A stretch of DNA of 64,000 nt from Russula earlei (taxonomy: Eukaryota > Basidiomycota > Agaricomycetes > Russulales > Russulaceae): positions 1 through 64,000 of the forward strand of contig JAGFNK010000234.1 of the NCBI GenBank assembly GCA_025769875.1, in the 5' to 3' direction. The notes beneath the pieces were generated by a model, which saw only the letters and a program-made list of their open reading frames with translations, made no database searches and had not been told where the DNA came from. The translations under genes and the position numbers were made by a program. This document shows, piece after piece, positions 10,939-21,260 of the stretch (position 1 is the first letter of the stretch; the number at the start of each line of letters is the position of its first letter).

Positions 10939-11477
10939 CAGACAAGACTGTGAGGGCTGGTATGGCAGTGGCGGCTGGCTGAGCTGGGCCTGATGCAGTG
11001 GGTGCTGAATTGCATGTGGCAAAGGTGATGATGGGCAAGCACAGGGGTGAGGCAGTGGCTGTGACGATTGTGGGCAAAGCAGGGATGGTGACCAGTGGTG
11101 CTACTGAGGGCATGAGGGATGAAGCTAAGGCCAAGGCAGGCAGGACTGAGGATGCAGGGGCAATGGTGATGGGCATAGACATGGTGGCAGAGGTGAGTGA
11201 AGCAGAGACAGTGGCTGGAGGGGCTGGGGCTGGGGCTGGGGCTGGGGCTGGGGCAATTGGGGTGGGCAGAGTGATGACAGAGGTGGATGAGACTGAGGTG
11301 GTGGCAATGATGACTGTGGGAAATGGAGAGATGGCAGCAGAAGCTGGTGACATAGGACCAGTGACTTTGATGGAGAACGAAGCTGGGAATGGTGAAAGGA
11401 AACAGAGGATCAGGACTGGGCAAGGCAGTCAAGGCCATGGTGAAAGGCTTGAGAGACAAACACATCACATGAGCTGG
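10939..11477. repeat. G-rich low-complexity sequence, second piece
   Basis: This continues 1-1058 across the LTR B1 insertion. It contains six GGGGCT units at about 11219-11256. The complement reads as Ala/Pro/Ser/Thr-rich peptide with a Pro-Ala run. No domain is recognisable, and I do not call a gene. Confidence 0.55.
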
Positions 11478-11753
11478 TGTCAAGACTCACTGTTGAACAA
11501 TCCAGTTCAAGAGCGAGGGATAAGTTCAAAGATGAGTCGATAGATGTCCAAGACAGCATGGGCAAGAAGTAAGGCCCAGAGCAGTACCAAGTACCAAAGA
11601 GGTATGGTTACTGGTAGTTTGAGCAATTACGCAGGGAAGAGGCCAGAATGATCACAAGGGGACAGTTCTTAAAGGAGTATCCCAGGAATGGAGAGTGCCA
11701 TAAACAAATGGACAGTCTGAAGACTGTCTGCTACTTTATTGAGTGCTTATATA

Positions 11754-13354
11754 CAGTGACCCAAAAAACCGTTCAAATGTTTTGTACATTTTCATTGTAT
11801 TAACCATATCTAGAGAACCACTGCAGCTGATAATGTGTTAGTGGGCTTGTTTTAAAGCTCTACATCATAGCTTTGTAATGAAACACTATATATACTATGA
11901 ACATAACTATGTAAGAAGATATAAGGTATTTCTTCCAGTGTATCCATTTGAACAGTTTTCTTGCCTTGGTATCTAAATAGGGTATATGCCAAAAATTAGT
12001 AGTTTGTGTATCCTCCATTTGCTTTGAACACCTCTTCCACCCTCCTAGGCATACTTTCTATCAAATTCTGCACAACAGTTTGATCAATGGCCTCCCATTC
12101 CAGCTGTGTGCACTCCCAAAGTTCATTGATTCCCTTAGGGGGTGTTGGATAAGCTGCAAGCTTCTTTTTGAGATGAGCCCAAAGATGCTCAATAGGATTG
12201 AGGTCTGGGGATTGCGCTGGCCAGTCCATGACCTGAATTCTGTGGTCTTGGAACCAAGATGTGGCAAACCTGCTCTTGTGGATAGAGGCATTGTCCTGTT
12301 GAAAGAGGGTATCTTTGCATTTCTTCTTGAAATACCTGTTAGATGCAAGTAGTTCATCCTCCAAAATGCTGCAATAAAGTTCAGCATCCATCCTTCCATC
12401 AATCTTTGCTGCATTCCCAACTCCTTCCAAAGACATGCAGCCCCACAACATCAAGGAACCTCCTCCATGTTTGACTGTTGGCTGAACAAGGCATTCAGAA
12501 AGGTGCTCTCCTCTTTTTTTCCAAGCCCATTTCTTGCCATCTGAGCCCATACAATTGATTTTGGTCTCATCTGACCAAATTACCCTCTTCCAATCCTCCA
12601 CAGTCCAGTATAGGTACTTTTCTGCAAAGTCCTTTCTGGCCCTATAGTGACTTGGTTTAAGGTAAGGCCTCTTCTTCTTTGTAACTGCCTTCAAGCCTGC
12701 CTACTTAAGGTAGTTTCGAATGGTCTGATTGGAGATAGTGGACTCTTTGATGACCTCCAACCTTCTAGCAACCTGAAGAGCAGTATCTGCTTCTCCAGAG
12801 CTAAGAAGGCATGTGGCAAAGCAGATGTCAAGGTGAGAGAGCTTGGAAGGACAACCTCCAGAGGACTTTGGAAGGTCAGGAAGGTATTTCTGGTGAATGT
12901 TGGGGATTGAACCAATGCTTCTGTGTGCTGCCTTGGCAATGTTACAAACTGAATGGTTGGCCTGGAGAAGGGAGATGATGTAGTTGACTTCATGATGTTG
13001 TTGGTGAAGAAGAAGCAGCTGTTTTGGCTTATTTGCACATGGTTTGAGTTTATTATAGGTCACATGACCTCCATGTTCAATTTTAGCCCTCTGGGGAAAG
13101 AATATGAATCTCAATCTGAGAAATAATGAATTCACTAACCAAGGCCAAAAAACTGTTAAAATGAGTACACCAGCAAACATACCTTATATCTTCCTAAATA
13201 ATTATGCTTATGCTGTATAAAATGTACCATTACAAAGCTATGATGTAGAGCTTGAAAACAAACCTAGTCACATATTATTAGCTGCAGTGGTTCTCTAGAT
13301 ATGGTTAATACAATGAAAATGTACAAAACATTTGAACAGTTTTTTGGGTCACTG
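11754..13354 (-). mobile_element. Tc1-type DNA transposon with long terminal inverted repeats
   Basis: This 1,601-bp element is bounded by TA dinucleotides (11752-11753 and 13355-13356) and starts CAGTGACCC. The terminal inverted repeats are about 127 bp (11754-11880 and 13228-13354) and nearly identical. The interior encodes a Tc1/mariner DD34E transposase on the minus strand, broken by one stop. Left flank is LTR A4 and right flank is the Copia-2 5' LTR, so the two sides come from different elements although both show TA. Confidence 0.9.
11996..13180 (-). pseudogene. Tc1-family transposase with one in-frame TAG
   Basis: The downstream part (11996-12694) carries the catalytic core: first Asp in VIWSDETKI, second Asp in FQQDNASIH, Glu in PDLNPIEHLW. 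Thirty-four residues lie between the last two, giving DD34E of the Tc1 group. The upstream part (12704-13180) is in the same frame and resembles the paired helix-turn-helix DNA-binding region. The two are separated only by TAG at 12701-12703. The true start is unclear: the first residues of the frame are hydrophobic and probably non-coding, and the DNA-binding region seems to begin near 13055. One C-to-T or A-to-T type change would account for the break. Confidence 0.85.
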
Positions 13355-13394
13355 TACTAGTCTTTCAAATACAAGACTGAGCCTTTGTCCAACA
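13355..13394 (+). repeat. Copia-2 5' LTR remnant
   Basis: This matches the end of the 3' LTR (ACTAGTCTTTCA...CCAACA). The first ~200 bp are absent and are replaced by the Tc1 element. Confidence 0.85.
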
Positions 13395-13408
13395 GATTAT
13401 GAGACCTG
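13395..13408 (+). promoter_or_regulatory. Copia-2 primer-binding site, half-tRNA-Met type
   Basis: GATTATGAGACCTG directly follows the LTR. Its complement contains CTCATAATC, the anticodon loop of a CAU tRNA-Met, resembling the elongator form. Like Copia-1 it implies priming by a tRNA cut in the anticodon loop. Confidence 0.6.
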
Positions 13409-13466
13409 CCTGTCTCTGAAAGCTAAATCACTTCCATAAACAGTCGACATTTTATAACCACGTAAC

Positions 13467-14480
13467 ATGAGTTCCTCAGCATCACCACCAGTGCCTTCAT
13501 CCTCAAAAGGAAAGAGCTCTCCCACAGGTGGAGCTGTGGGAAAAATGGGCAGAACCAAACTCCAACATCATGACATGCCAATCCTTCAAGATAGTGCAGA
13601 TGAATATGCTGACTGGAAGGGAGTAATGGAGGCAATATTCAAAGCAACAGATCTGTTAAACATTGTAAATGGAACTGAAAAGAAACCAGATGCAAACATT
13701 GATCCCAATGCCACTGCCAACTGGAAAGCAAGGGACTGCAAAGCATGTGCCCAAATCTTTATGTCTGTACAAGGGCACGCTCTCAAAACAATACTTGGCA
13801 TAAAAGGTTCCACAGAGTGCTGGAAAAAGCTTTCAATTTGGTTTGAGGGGCAAGGCAACCAACAAGTTGTCCACTTACTGTCAGACTCATACCTGCCCAC
13901 CCTCTCAGACACTGAAGCAATGACTCCCCAGCTCAAGCACAAATTGCAGCTTGCACACATGCTTGAAACACTCGGATACCCAATACCCAAAAAACTTCTT
14001 GCATGGATGATCATCATTGCACTCCTGGAAATGTTGGAAACTCATAAAACCATACTGTATTCCATGCCCTCCGACAAGCTCAGTACCAACTATGTCATCA
14101 GCCAAATCCTGGCAAATGATCAACACCAGATCCATGCAACTGGTACCACTGCAGCAGCCTACTTTGCCAAGGTGGGTAAAAAGGAGAAAAATAAAAACAA
14201 CCAAAGCAAGAAAAATAACAAAAGGTGCACCCACTGCAAGCACAAGGGACACAAAGTAACAGAGTGCTGGAAACTCCACAGGAAACCCACCAAGAAGGCA
14301 AAAGTTGCAGCCACTGACACTAGTGCACCTGGATCACCGATGTCCACATCACTGACACTCACCAGCACCGTGAGTGCCAACATCCCAGATCCCAACTATG
14401 TTATTAGATTATACCATGCAGTTGGGGACAATCCTGACCTGACCACCACCCACATGTTAAAGACCCAGGATGAGCTTTGA
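13467..14480 (+). pseudogene. Copia-2 Gag with zinc knuckle
   Basis: This is an open stretch of 337 codons starting MSSSASPP. It resembles Copia Gag (a YADWKGVMEAIF-like segment near the N-terminus) and has a CCHC knuckle (CTHCKHKGHKVTEC) at about residues 249-262, followed by a Lys-rich tail. It ends in TGA where the protease should continue, so Gag may still be translatable but Pol is cut off. The next 50 bp continue the polyprotein in another frame. Confidence 0.8.
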
Positions 14481-15934
14481 ACAGCCAACCTTGCTAACAG
14501 TTGGCTCATCAACTCTGGGGCATCACGCATAATGACCTCTCACCATGAATGGTTCAACCAATATACCACTCTCCCAAATCTGACTCAAGTCATGCTTGGA
14601 GATAATAGTTCTATTCCTGCGATTGGAGTTGGCCAAGTACAAGTCCAAATGTGCGCAAATGGTGCAAGGAACAATGTTATGTTGCATGATGTCCTGCATG
14701 TCCCAGACTTACATGGAAATCTCTTATCAGTTTCTCATCTGGCATGACATGGTGCAGAAGTGCGATTTCAGAGTCAAACATGTGGCATATATGAACAGAA
14801 CCAGCTAATATGTGAAGGGTCCCTACATGGTACACTATACATCATGGCCATATCCTCCCCCAAGTCTGAGTCTGCACACATCACAACGCTGGACCACTTC
14901 CCCGCAGAAGGCAACAAGCCATATGCAGTTGCCCTTACTGCATGCCTCAAAACATCCAAGGCTTCCCTACATGTTTGGCACCGGCATCTCAGCCACTTGA
15001 ACACTGACACCATAACCTGGATGCTGAAGAAAGGGATGGTGAAAGGGATGGAGATCACCAGAGAGCAACTCACCACCAGTGTTTGTGAGCCATGCTTGAA
15101 GGGAAAGCAAACACAACTTGAAATCTTGGAGGCAACAGAAACATGCACTGATGTCATGTTAGGCCACATCTTCTCCAACAGCTGTGGGAAGATGCCCACT
15201 AGAACCCCCCAGGCTTATAAGTACTTTGTCACCTTTGTGGATGACAAGTCTAGGAAAGTGTTTGTTGGTGGACTTAAATTCAAATCTGACACACTTGTGC
15301 ACCTCAAGGTGTTCACGGCATGCACTGAAATCAAAACCAGCCAGCAGCTGAAAGTCCTCCGCTCCAATGGAGGGGGCAAATACACTGGGAAAGAGTCTCA
15401 GAAGTTCCTCACAGAGAAAGGAATTAAGCTGGAACTCACCACCCTGGACACATCTCAACACAATGGTGTTGCGGAACATATGAACTGGATGCTCCTGGAC
15501 AAAGTCCAGGCAATGCTCACAGACACAGCGCTGCCCAAGTCCTTCTAGCTCCATGCCCTTGAATACATGGCACACATCCACAATGTCACACCTACATGTG
15601 CACTCGATGACATGACACCCAAGGAAGCCTGGAGCAGAAATAAACCTGACCTCTCATGACTTCATGTCTTCAGCACATGTGCATTTGTCCACATCCTGGA
15701 GGATAAACACACCAAGTTAGATGCAAGGTCACTGGTGTGCACACTCCTGTGATATGCTCCCCAGAGGAAAGCCTACAAACTCATCCACTGGCCCACTCAC
15801 CACATCATAGAATCATGCAACATCGTGTTCAATGAAGGGGGCCCAGCAGTGCTGCACATCAAGCAGACAGTCCTCAAATCCAATGTGGATAGTGATAATG
15901 AGCAGGCAGAAGTGACAGATAGTGAGATAGAGGG
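14481..15934 (+). pseudogene. Copia-2 protease and integrase fragments
   Basis: A protease-like segment with NSGAS, in place of the usual DSGAT, starts near 14505, so the catalytic Asp appears changed to Asn. The pre-integrase HHCC region follows near 14975-15100 (HRHLSHLN, CEPCLKG), then the core with FVDDKSRK near 15235 and NGVAEHMNW near 15460. The second catalytic Asp lies in a segment reading RSNGGG instead of the usual RSDNGG. Stops and frame changes occur near 14747, 15548 and 15720. It ends at the LTR B2 insertion. Confidence 0.75.
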
Positions 15935-16763
15935 TGTTACAAACCAAGGCCAAGTCCTGGCCGAGGATTGTCCTATTTTACTCAAGAAAGACCTCTCTCA
16001 CTTTACATTGCCGACTCCCTTCCATTTTCTGGGCTATCCCTCCTGTGGTACAAGATATTGTTATTGCAAAGGCACTATAACACGACCAGGCACCCGTTTC
16101 CTAATCGGGTAATCATCGCGTGGCAGCCACATGGCCACCCAGCCACCATGGACCCGAAACAGCAGCACAAACTCTTAGAAACTGTTGCATAAATCATCTG
16201 ACATCATCAAGGCTCCAATGACATCATAGCTGACTGAGCAACTCCACAGTGACCTCATAGGCTCACTAAGCGCCCCACAGTGACATCATAATGATATCAT
16301 CGCTCCACAATGATCAGTAATGTGCTCAGTAAGCCTGAAACTTGACATAAACAAGTTTATGCCTCTGTAGTCCTATTGGATGGTACCAAAGAGTCTAGAA
16401 TAGTCCCAGTGCTTTGTAATCGACCCTGTACACTGTATATAAGCCCCAATGAAGCATGGCAGTCGTCAGACTGTCCATTTGTGATACTCTCATCTTCCTG
16501 GGTACTCCCCTGCGACTGCTCAGTCTAAAGATTCCCCTCGCTTCCAAGGTACTCTTCAACAACCCCCTTGTTTAAAGTCCCCTCGCTACACTGGCCTCCA
16601 GCCTTTGCCTTTGTCTCTTGCAACACCTACCAGTCCCCATCTGGTACCTCCTCGTCGTTTGGCTCGTCCTCTTGTTCAACGCCGCCTTCGCCGCGTATCA
16701 TCTGTTCCGACCCTTGCCCACCTGCTCCTGAGTCCACACGGATCAGCAGTACATGTCTTGACA
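15935..16763 (+). mobile_element. Solo LTR B2, inside Copia-2
   Basis: This 829-bp element begins TGTTACAAACCAAGGCC and ends ACATGTCTTGACA. Perfect 5-bp TSDs, GAGGG, lie at 15930-15934 and 16764-16768. It contains a promoter-like TGTATATAAGCCCC near 16434 and the CAGACTGTCCATTTGT motif shared with LTR A. It splits the hinge between integrase and RT of Copia-2, so it is younger than that element. Confidence 0.88.
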
Positions 16764-16768
16764 GAGGG

Positions 16769-18581
16769 GGTGGAAGGTGCGGAACAGACAGCAGGGATGG
16801 AATCACCACCACATGCTGAACCGCAAATCATGGTCAACATTGTTCCACCTGTCCAGCCAGCAATACACTCAACTCAATATACATCTCATGAAGTGGGCAA
16901 CATACCTGTCCAGCCCACCTCTGAACAACCGAGGCACTCCACTTGTGCACCAACATGTGACAATGACCCTCAGTATTCCATCACAGCATACATGCAATGT
17001 AAGAAATGTACCAAATGAGGAAATGTGGTGCACATTGATGTGACCACTGACCCAAAAACATATGTGGAAGCCATGTCCCACCCCGATGCAGTGGAATGGG
17101 AAATGGCTTGCGGAAATGAGCGTCACACATTCGAGTCCATGGATGTGTTCAAAATCATCCTGCGGCCACAAAACCAAAAGGTAGTTGGCAGCAAATGGGT
17201 CTTCAAAATAAAAAGGGGACCAGACAGAACAATACTAAAATACAAAGCTCACCTAGTTGCACAGGGATTCACCCAAATTGAAGGCATTGACTTCAATGAA
17301 ACTTTTGCGCCTGTCACAAAACTTGTGTCCCTACGCACAATCCTCACCCTAGCCACTGAGCACAACCTAGAGGTCCATCAGATGGATGTCAAGTGAGCAT
17401 ACTTGAACAGAGAGCTGAAAGATGAAATCTACATGGATGCACCTCCCAGCTTCAACATTCCAAATGGCATGGTACTAAAACTACTCAAAGCCATCTATGG
17501 GACTAAGCAAGGGGGGAGAGTCTGGTATGAGAACATTAAAGACTCACTAGGTGACATGGGCTACACCCACACCAATGCCGGCCATGCCATCTTCATCTGT
17601 TGCAACCATGAGCGCCTGTCCATAATCATGCTCTACATTGATGATATCACCGTGGTCTCTGATGACCTAGATTCCATCAACATGGATAAAAACAAACAGA
17701 ATTACAGATGACAGACCTAGGGGAAATAACCTGGATACTCAGTGTACACGTCACATGAAACCAGGGAGAGGGCTGGATAGCACTCTCTCAGGAGAAATAT
17801 GTTGAAGAAGTTCTTCAATGCCTAGGGAAGTCGGACATTCAACTGATCAGCACCCCCATGCTGGCAAATGAACACCTTCTGAAAGTGGATGCACCAGATG
17901 TGGACATCAAGTCCTACCAATGCACACTTGGGGCCATCATGTACCTTATGCTAGGCACCCGACCCGACCTCACCATCACTGTCGCAGCCCTTGGACAACA
18001 CACTGCATTCCTGTGGAAATGATCATCAACATGCACTCAACCGCACCATCTGATACATCCGAGGCACAAGCAACAAACACTTAGTCTTCCAATGCGGCCT
18101 CAGGACTCAGTCAACCCTAGTTGGGTACGCAGATGCAGACTGGGCCAGCAATGTGAATGATCACAAGTCCACATCGGGCTTCATCTTCATGTTGGAAGGC
18201 AGGGCTGTGAGTTGGAGCTCAAAGAAACAAGCCTTGGTTGCACTGTCGAGCACTGAGGCAGAATACATTGCAGGAGCACATGCCTCCAAAGAGGCCATTT
18301 GGCTGAGACATCTACTCACTGAATTGGGTGAAGACACCCATCTCCCCACCACTCTCCATATCAACAACCAGTCAGCCATCACTATCACAAAGAACCTGGA
18401 GTTTCATGACCACACAAAACACATTGAAGTGAGACACCACTTCCTGTGCCAGAAAGTCGAGCTCTGCAAAGTCAAACTTGCTTATATCCCTACTGGGGAA
18501 CAACTTGCAGACATGCTGATGAAGGGGCTGAGTCGAGAGAAACATGAGCATTTTATGCAGGAGATGGGAATATGCCACTAG
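16769..18581 (+). pseudogene. Copia-2 reverse transcriptase and RNase H fragments
   Basis: RT begins in the 17025-17396 frame (VGSKWVFKIKR, LVAQGFTQIEGIDF) and continues after a stop at 17395 to the YIDD box near 17640. Stops and a frame change follow at about 17710-18030. The RNase H part (18153-18581) is open and has the Copia signature STEAEYIAGAHASKEAIWLR and, near its end, EQLADMLMKGLS. The fragment order is normal; the breaks show long-standing decay. Confidence 0.82.
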
Positions 18582-18594
18582 GGCTGAGGGGGCA

Positions 18595-18832
18595 TGTTGG
18601 AAATGCAGCCACCATGTGGCAGAGAAACAGACTGAATGGACCGGACAGTTAGAACACTGTGTTGATACCACCGTTCCTTTTATCCCTCAGTCTTTCATAT
18701 ACAAGACTGAGGTCAGTAGCACACTCCTTTACCATTTACATATACTCATTATGTACATAGCCTTCATCCAACAGGTTAGCTTACTAACCTAATACTAGTC
18801 TTTCATATACAAGACTGAGCCTTCGTCCAACA
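18595..18832 (+). repeat. Copia-2 3' LTR
   Basis: This 238-bp LTR has TGTTGG/CCAACA inverted ends, preceded by GGGCTGAGGGGGCA, a polypurine tract. A related but diverged LTR end is seen in the aldehyde dehydrogenase fragment near 29650-29710. Confidence 0.85.
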
Positions 18833-19250
18833 CTATGGTTATTAGAGTTAGTCTAATAATGTGTTGTAGGGCTTTTAGTGTCTTGTTAGTGCCTCTTGTA
18901 GGGCACTTAGAGTCATCCTAAAGGGTCCTTGGAGAGGCTATAATACTGTCCTTTACTGCTAAAAGGGTTGCCATTAAGTAGGGCTTGCTGTATGTTGATT
19001 GTGCCAAGAATCACTTGCACAACAATGTGTGCCCAATATTGTGGACACATCTACTCACCCCTTTTGTCCATGTGAACAGGGTGGCACCATAGAGGCTGGG
19101 TTTCCTCTACTAAGGAAGGGTCCTTCAAGGGCCCTCTCCAGGAAATGGTTCATGACAGTTGGGGCATGGCGGTGCACATAGTCAGTGGCAAGGGGTGGGC
19201 AATGCAGTCAATGTCTTACACTAATTCTGGCAAGACTTTCTGTCTTGATG

Positions 19251-20083
19251 TGTTATGAACCAAGGCCAGATCCTGGCCGTAGATTGTCCTCTTTCACTCA
19301 AGAGAGACCCCTCTCACTTTGCATTGCCAACTCCCTTCCATTTTCTGAGCTATCCCTCCTGCGGTACAAGATATCACTATTGCAAAGGCACTATAACACG
19401 ACCAGGCACCCGTTTCCTAATCGGGTAATCATCGCGTGGCAGCCACATGGCCACCCAGCCACCAAGGACCCGAAACAGTGGCACAAACTCTTAGAAACTG
19501 TTGCATAAATCATCTGATGTCATCCAGGCTCCAATAACATCATACTGTAGCTGACTGAGCGACTCCACAGTGACCTCATAGGCTCACTAAGCGCTCCACA
19601 GTGACATCATAATGATGTCATCACTCCACAATGATCAGTAATGTGCTCAGTAAGCCTGAAACTTGACACAAGCAAGTTTATGCCTCTGTAGTCCTATTGG
19701 ATGGTACCAAAGAGTCTAGAATAGTCCCAGGTCTTTGTAATCGACCCTGTACATTGTATATAAGCCCCAATGAAGCATGGCAGCCGTCAGACTGTCCATT
19801 TGTGATACTCTCATCTTCCTGGGTACTCCCCTGCAACCGCTCAGTCTAAAGATTCCCCTTGCCTCCAAGGTACTCTTTAACGACCGCCTTGTTTAAAGCC
19901 CCTCGCTACACTGGCCTCCAGCCTTCGCCTCTGTCTCTTGCAACACCTACCAGTCCCCATCTGGTACCTCCTTGTCGTTTGGCTCGTCCTCTTGTTCAAC
20001 ACCGCCTTTGCCATGTACCATCTGTTCCAACCCTTGCCCACCTGCTCCTGAGTCCTTAGTGATCAGCAGTACATGTCTTGACA
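19251..20083 (+). mobile_element. Solo LTR B3, complete
   Basis: This 833-bp element begins TGTTATGAACCAAGGCC and ends ACATGTCTTGACA, with perfect 5-bp TSDs TGATG at 19246-19250 and 20084-20088. It is the reference copy for family B, very similar to B2, with the same TATATAAGCCCC box near 19758. It sits in the G-rich sequence, whose third piece is 19163-19250. Confidence 0.9.
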
Positions 20084-20088
20084 TGATG

Positions 20089-21106
20089 GATCTTTTGGTA
20101 CTTTACAAACTTTAGATTACTTTTTGAGCTTTCCTGGCCTTACAGCCAACCTCCACACCATAACATTTCAGGTGGGGGGGCCTAGCCAAATGGCTTCTCA
20201 CTTTTTGACTTTATTAACTGTATAATGTCTTTATAAAGCTCAAAAAGTCTTAGGTGAATTCCTGATAACTGTACATGTCTCCCTTCAGCATTTCATACTT
20301 CCATCTGGCCTTCCCCTTCTCTTCTCCCTTGAAGCATCCCCTTTCTCCCTCAACTCAGATTACTTAAATAGCATAGATTGTCATTCATGACAGCTAGCAA
20401 GTCAAATCCCTCTGTTTCCCTCTCTTGAGTCCATCAGAGTGCAACCCAGCTGAAGGCAACAGGATGATTGAATGTCAACACCACCAAGCCAAGTCCCTCT
20501 TCAATACCTCCTGCTGTTTCTCCTCAACTTCTTTGCTCTTCTGCTCAATAATTCCTCTTACCTCTCCATTTGCTGCTTTCACCCACACCAGTCTTCAACT
20601 CCATCTGCACTTTACATACAGCCTTCTTGCATTGCATTATGTGCTTGTCCCTGCTTGGCCTCTCACCCCTTGGCTTCACAACCTTCCCCTCTTCCTCAGC
20701 ATTCCTTTGGCTTGCTTTCAGCTTGAAGACCATCACCTCAGATTACCAATCCTGCCCCACAAACTCTGTGCACCAGTTTGGCTTGCTTCACATGTGTTCC
20801 CAGCTTTAACAGTAACAAGTTGTAATTTGGTTTTTTATTTTTTATTTATTTTGTTGTACTTAACTCTTGAATACACCATTATGAAACTCAAGAATTGTGT
20901 CTAATTATTATCTGTGTTTGAAAACAATTGCAGAGTTGAGGAGCCAAGTTGATGGGGCACTTACCTTTTCTGGAGCGTGACAAAAGGTGCGAAAAGACGT
21001 CCACTGCATCAAATTTCTCGTGAACGACGTCGATCAAACAATATCCACGGGCAAACTTAGTGCAAGCCGTGCCGTGAGTGCGTTGTCAGAAAGATGTCCT
21101 CTGTGC
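20089..21106. repeat. AT-rich non-genic stretch with dispersed repeats
   Basis: I see no supported gene here. Sequence near 20090-20250 (CTTTACAAACTTTA, CTTTATAAAGCTCAAAAAGT) resembles 57400-57800. The segment 20825-20990, containing TTTTTATTTTTTATTTATTTTG and GGAGCCAAGTTG, recurs at 31860-32025. An open frame at 20425-20904 is unlike a known protein and has unremarkable codon pattern. Confidence 0.5.
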
Positions 21107-21260
21107 TCAGGTGGACACTAGATGACAACGCAAAGGCTCAGCACGGATGAAAACGAGTGTGGTGTCAGCCTTTTGATTGTGAAAGGTACGTTTAAGATGC
21201 CAAATACAAAGCAACCGCAGATCACATAGCAGGGAAATTGCATATAAACAGGCTACTATG

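Larger units (their letters stand above)
13355..18832 (+). mobile_element. Ty1/Copia retrotransposon Copia-2, decayed
   Basis: The 3' LTR is 18595-18832 (238 bp, TGTTGG...CCAACA). Only the last 40 bp of the 5' LTR survive (13355-13394). Gag, integrase, RT and RNase H fragments follow in Copia order on the plus strand, with several stops and frameshifts and a solo LTR B2 inserted between integrase and RT. A purine-rich tract precedes the 3' LTR. After the 3' LTR the sequence is CTATGGTTATTAG of LTR A4. Confidence 0.88.
11478..19157 (-). mobile_element. LTR A4, split by Copia-2 and Tc1, internally deleted
   Basis: The left end is TGTCAAGACTCACTGTTG at 11478 and the right end GGTTCATGACA at 19157. 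The flanks are GCTGG (11473-11477) and GTTGG (19158-19162), a 5-bp TSD with one C/T change. Its sequence is only 11478-11753 and 18833-19157. About 360 bp of the LTR middle (compare A3 from about 9590 to 9945) are missing, as is the start of the Copia-2 5' LTR, with the Tc1 element at the breakpoint. Confidence 0.7.

Noticed and set aside
20425..20904. 159-codon plus-strand open frame
   Set aside because: Hydrophobic and Ser/Leu-rich without a recognisable domain, in an AT-rich repeat area; likely chance.
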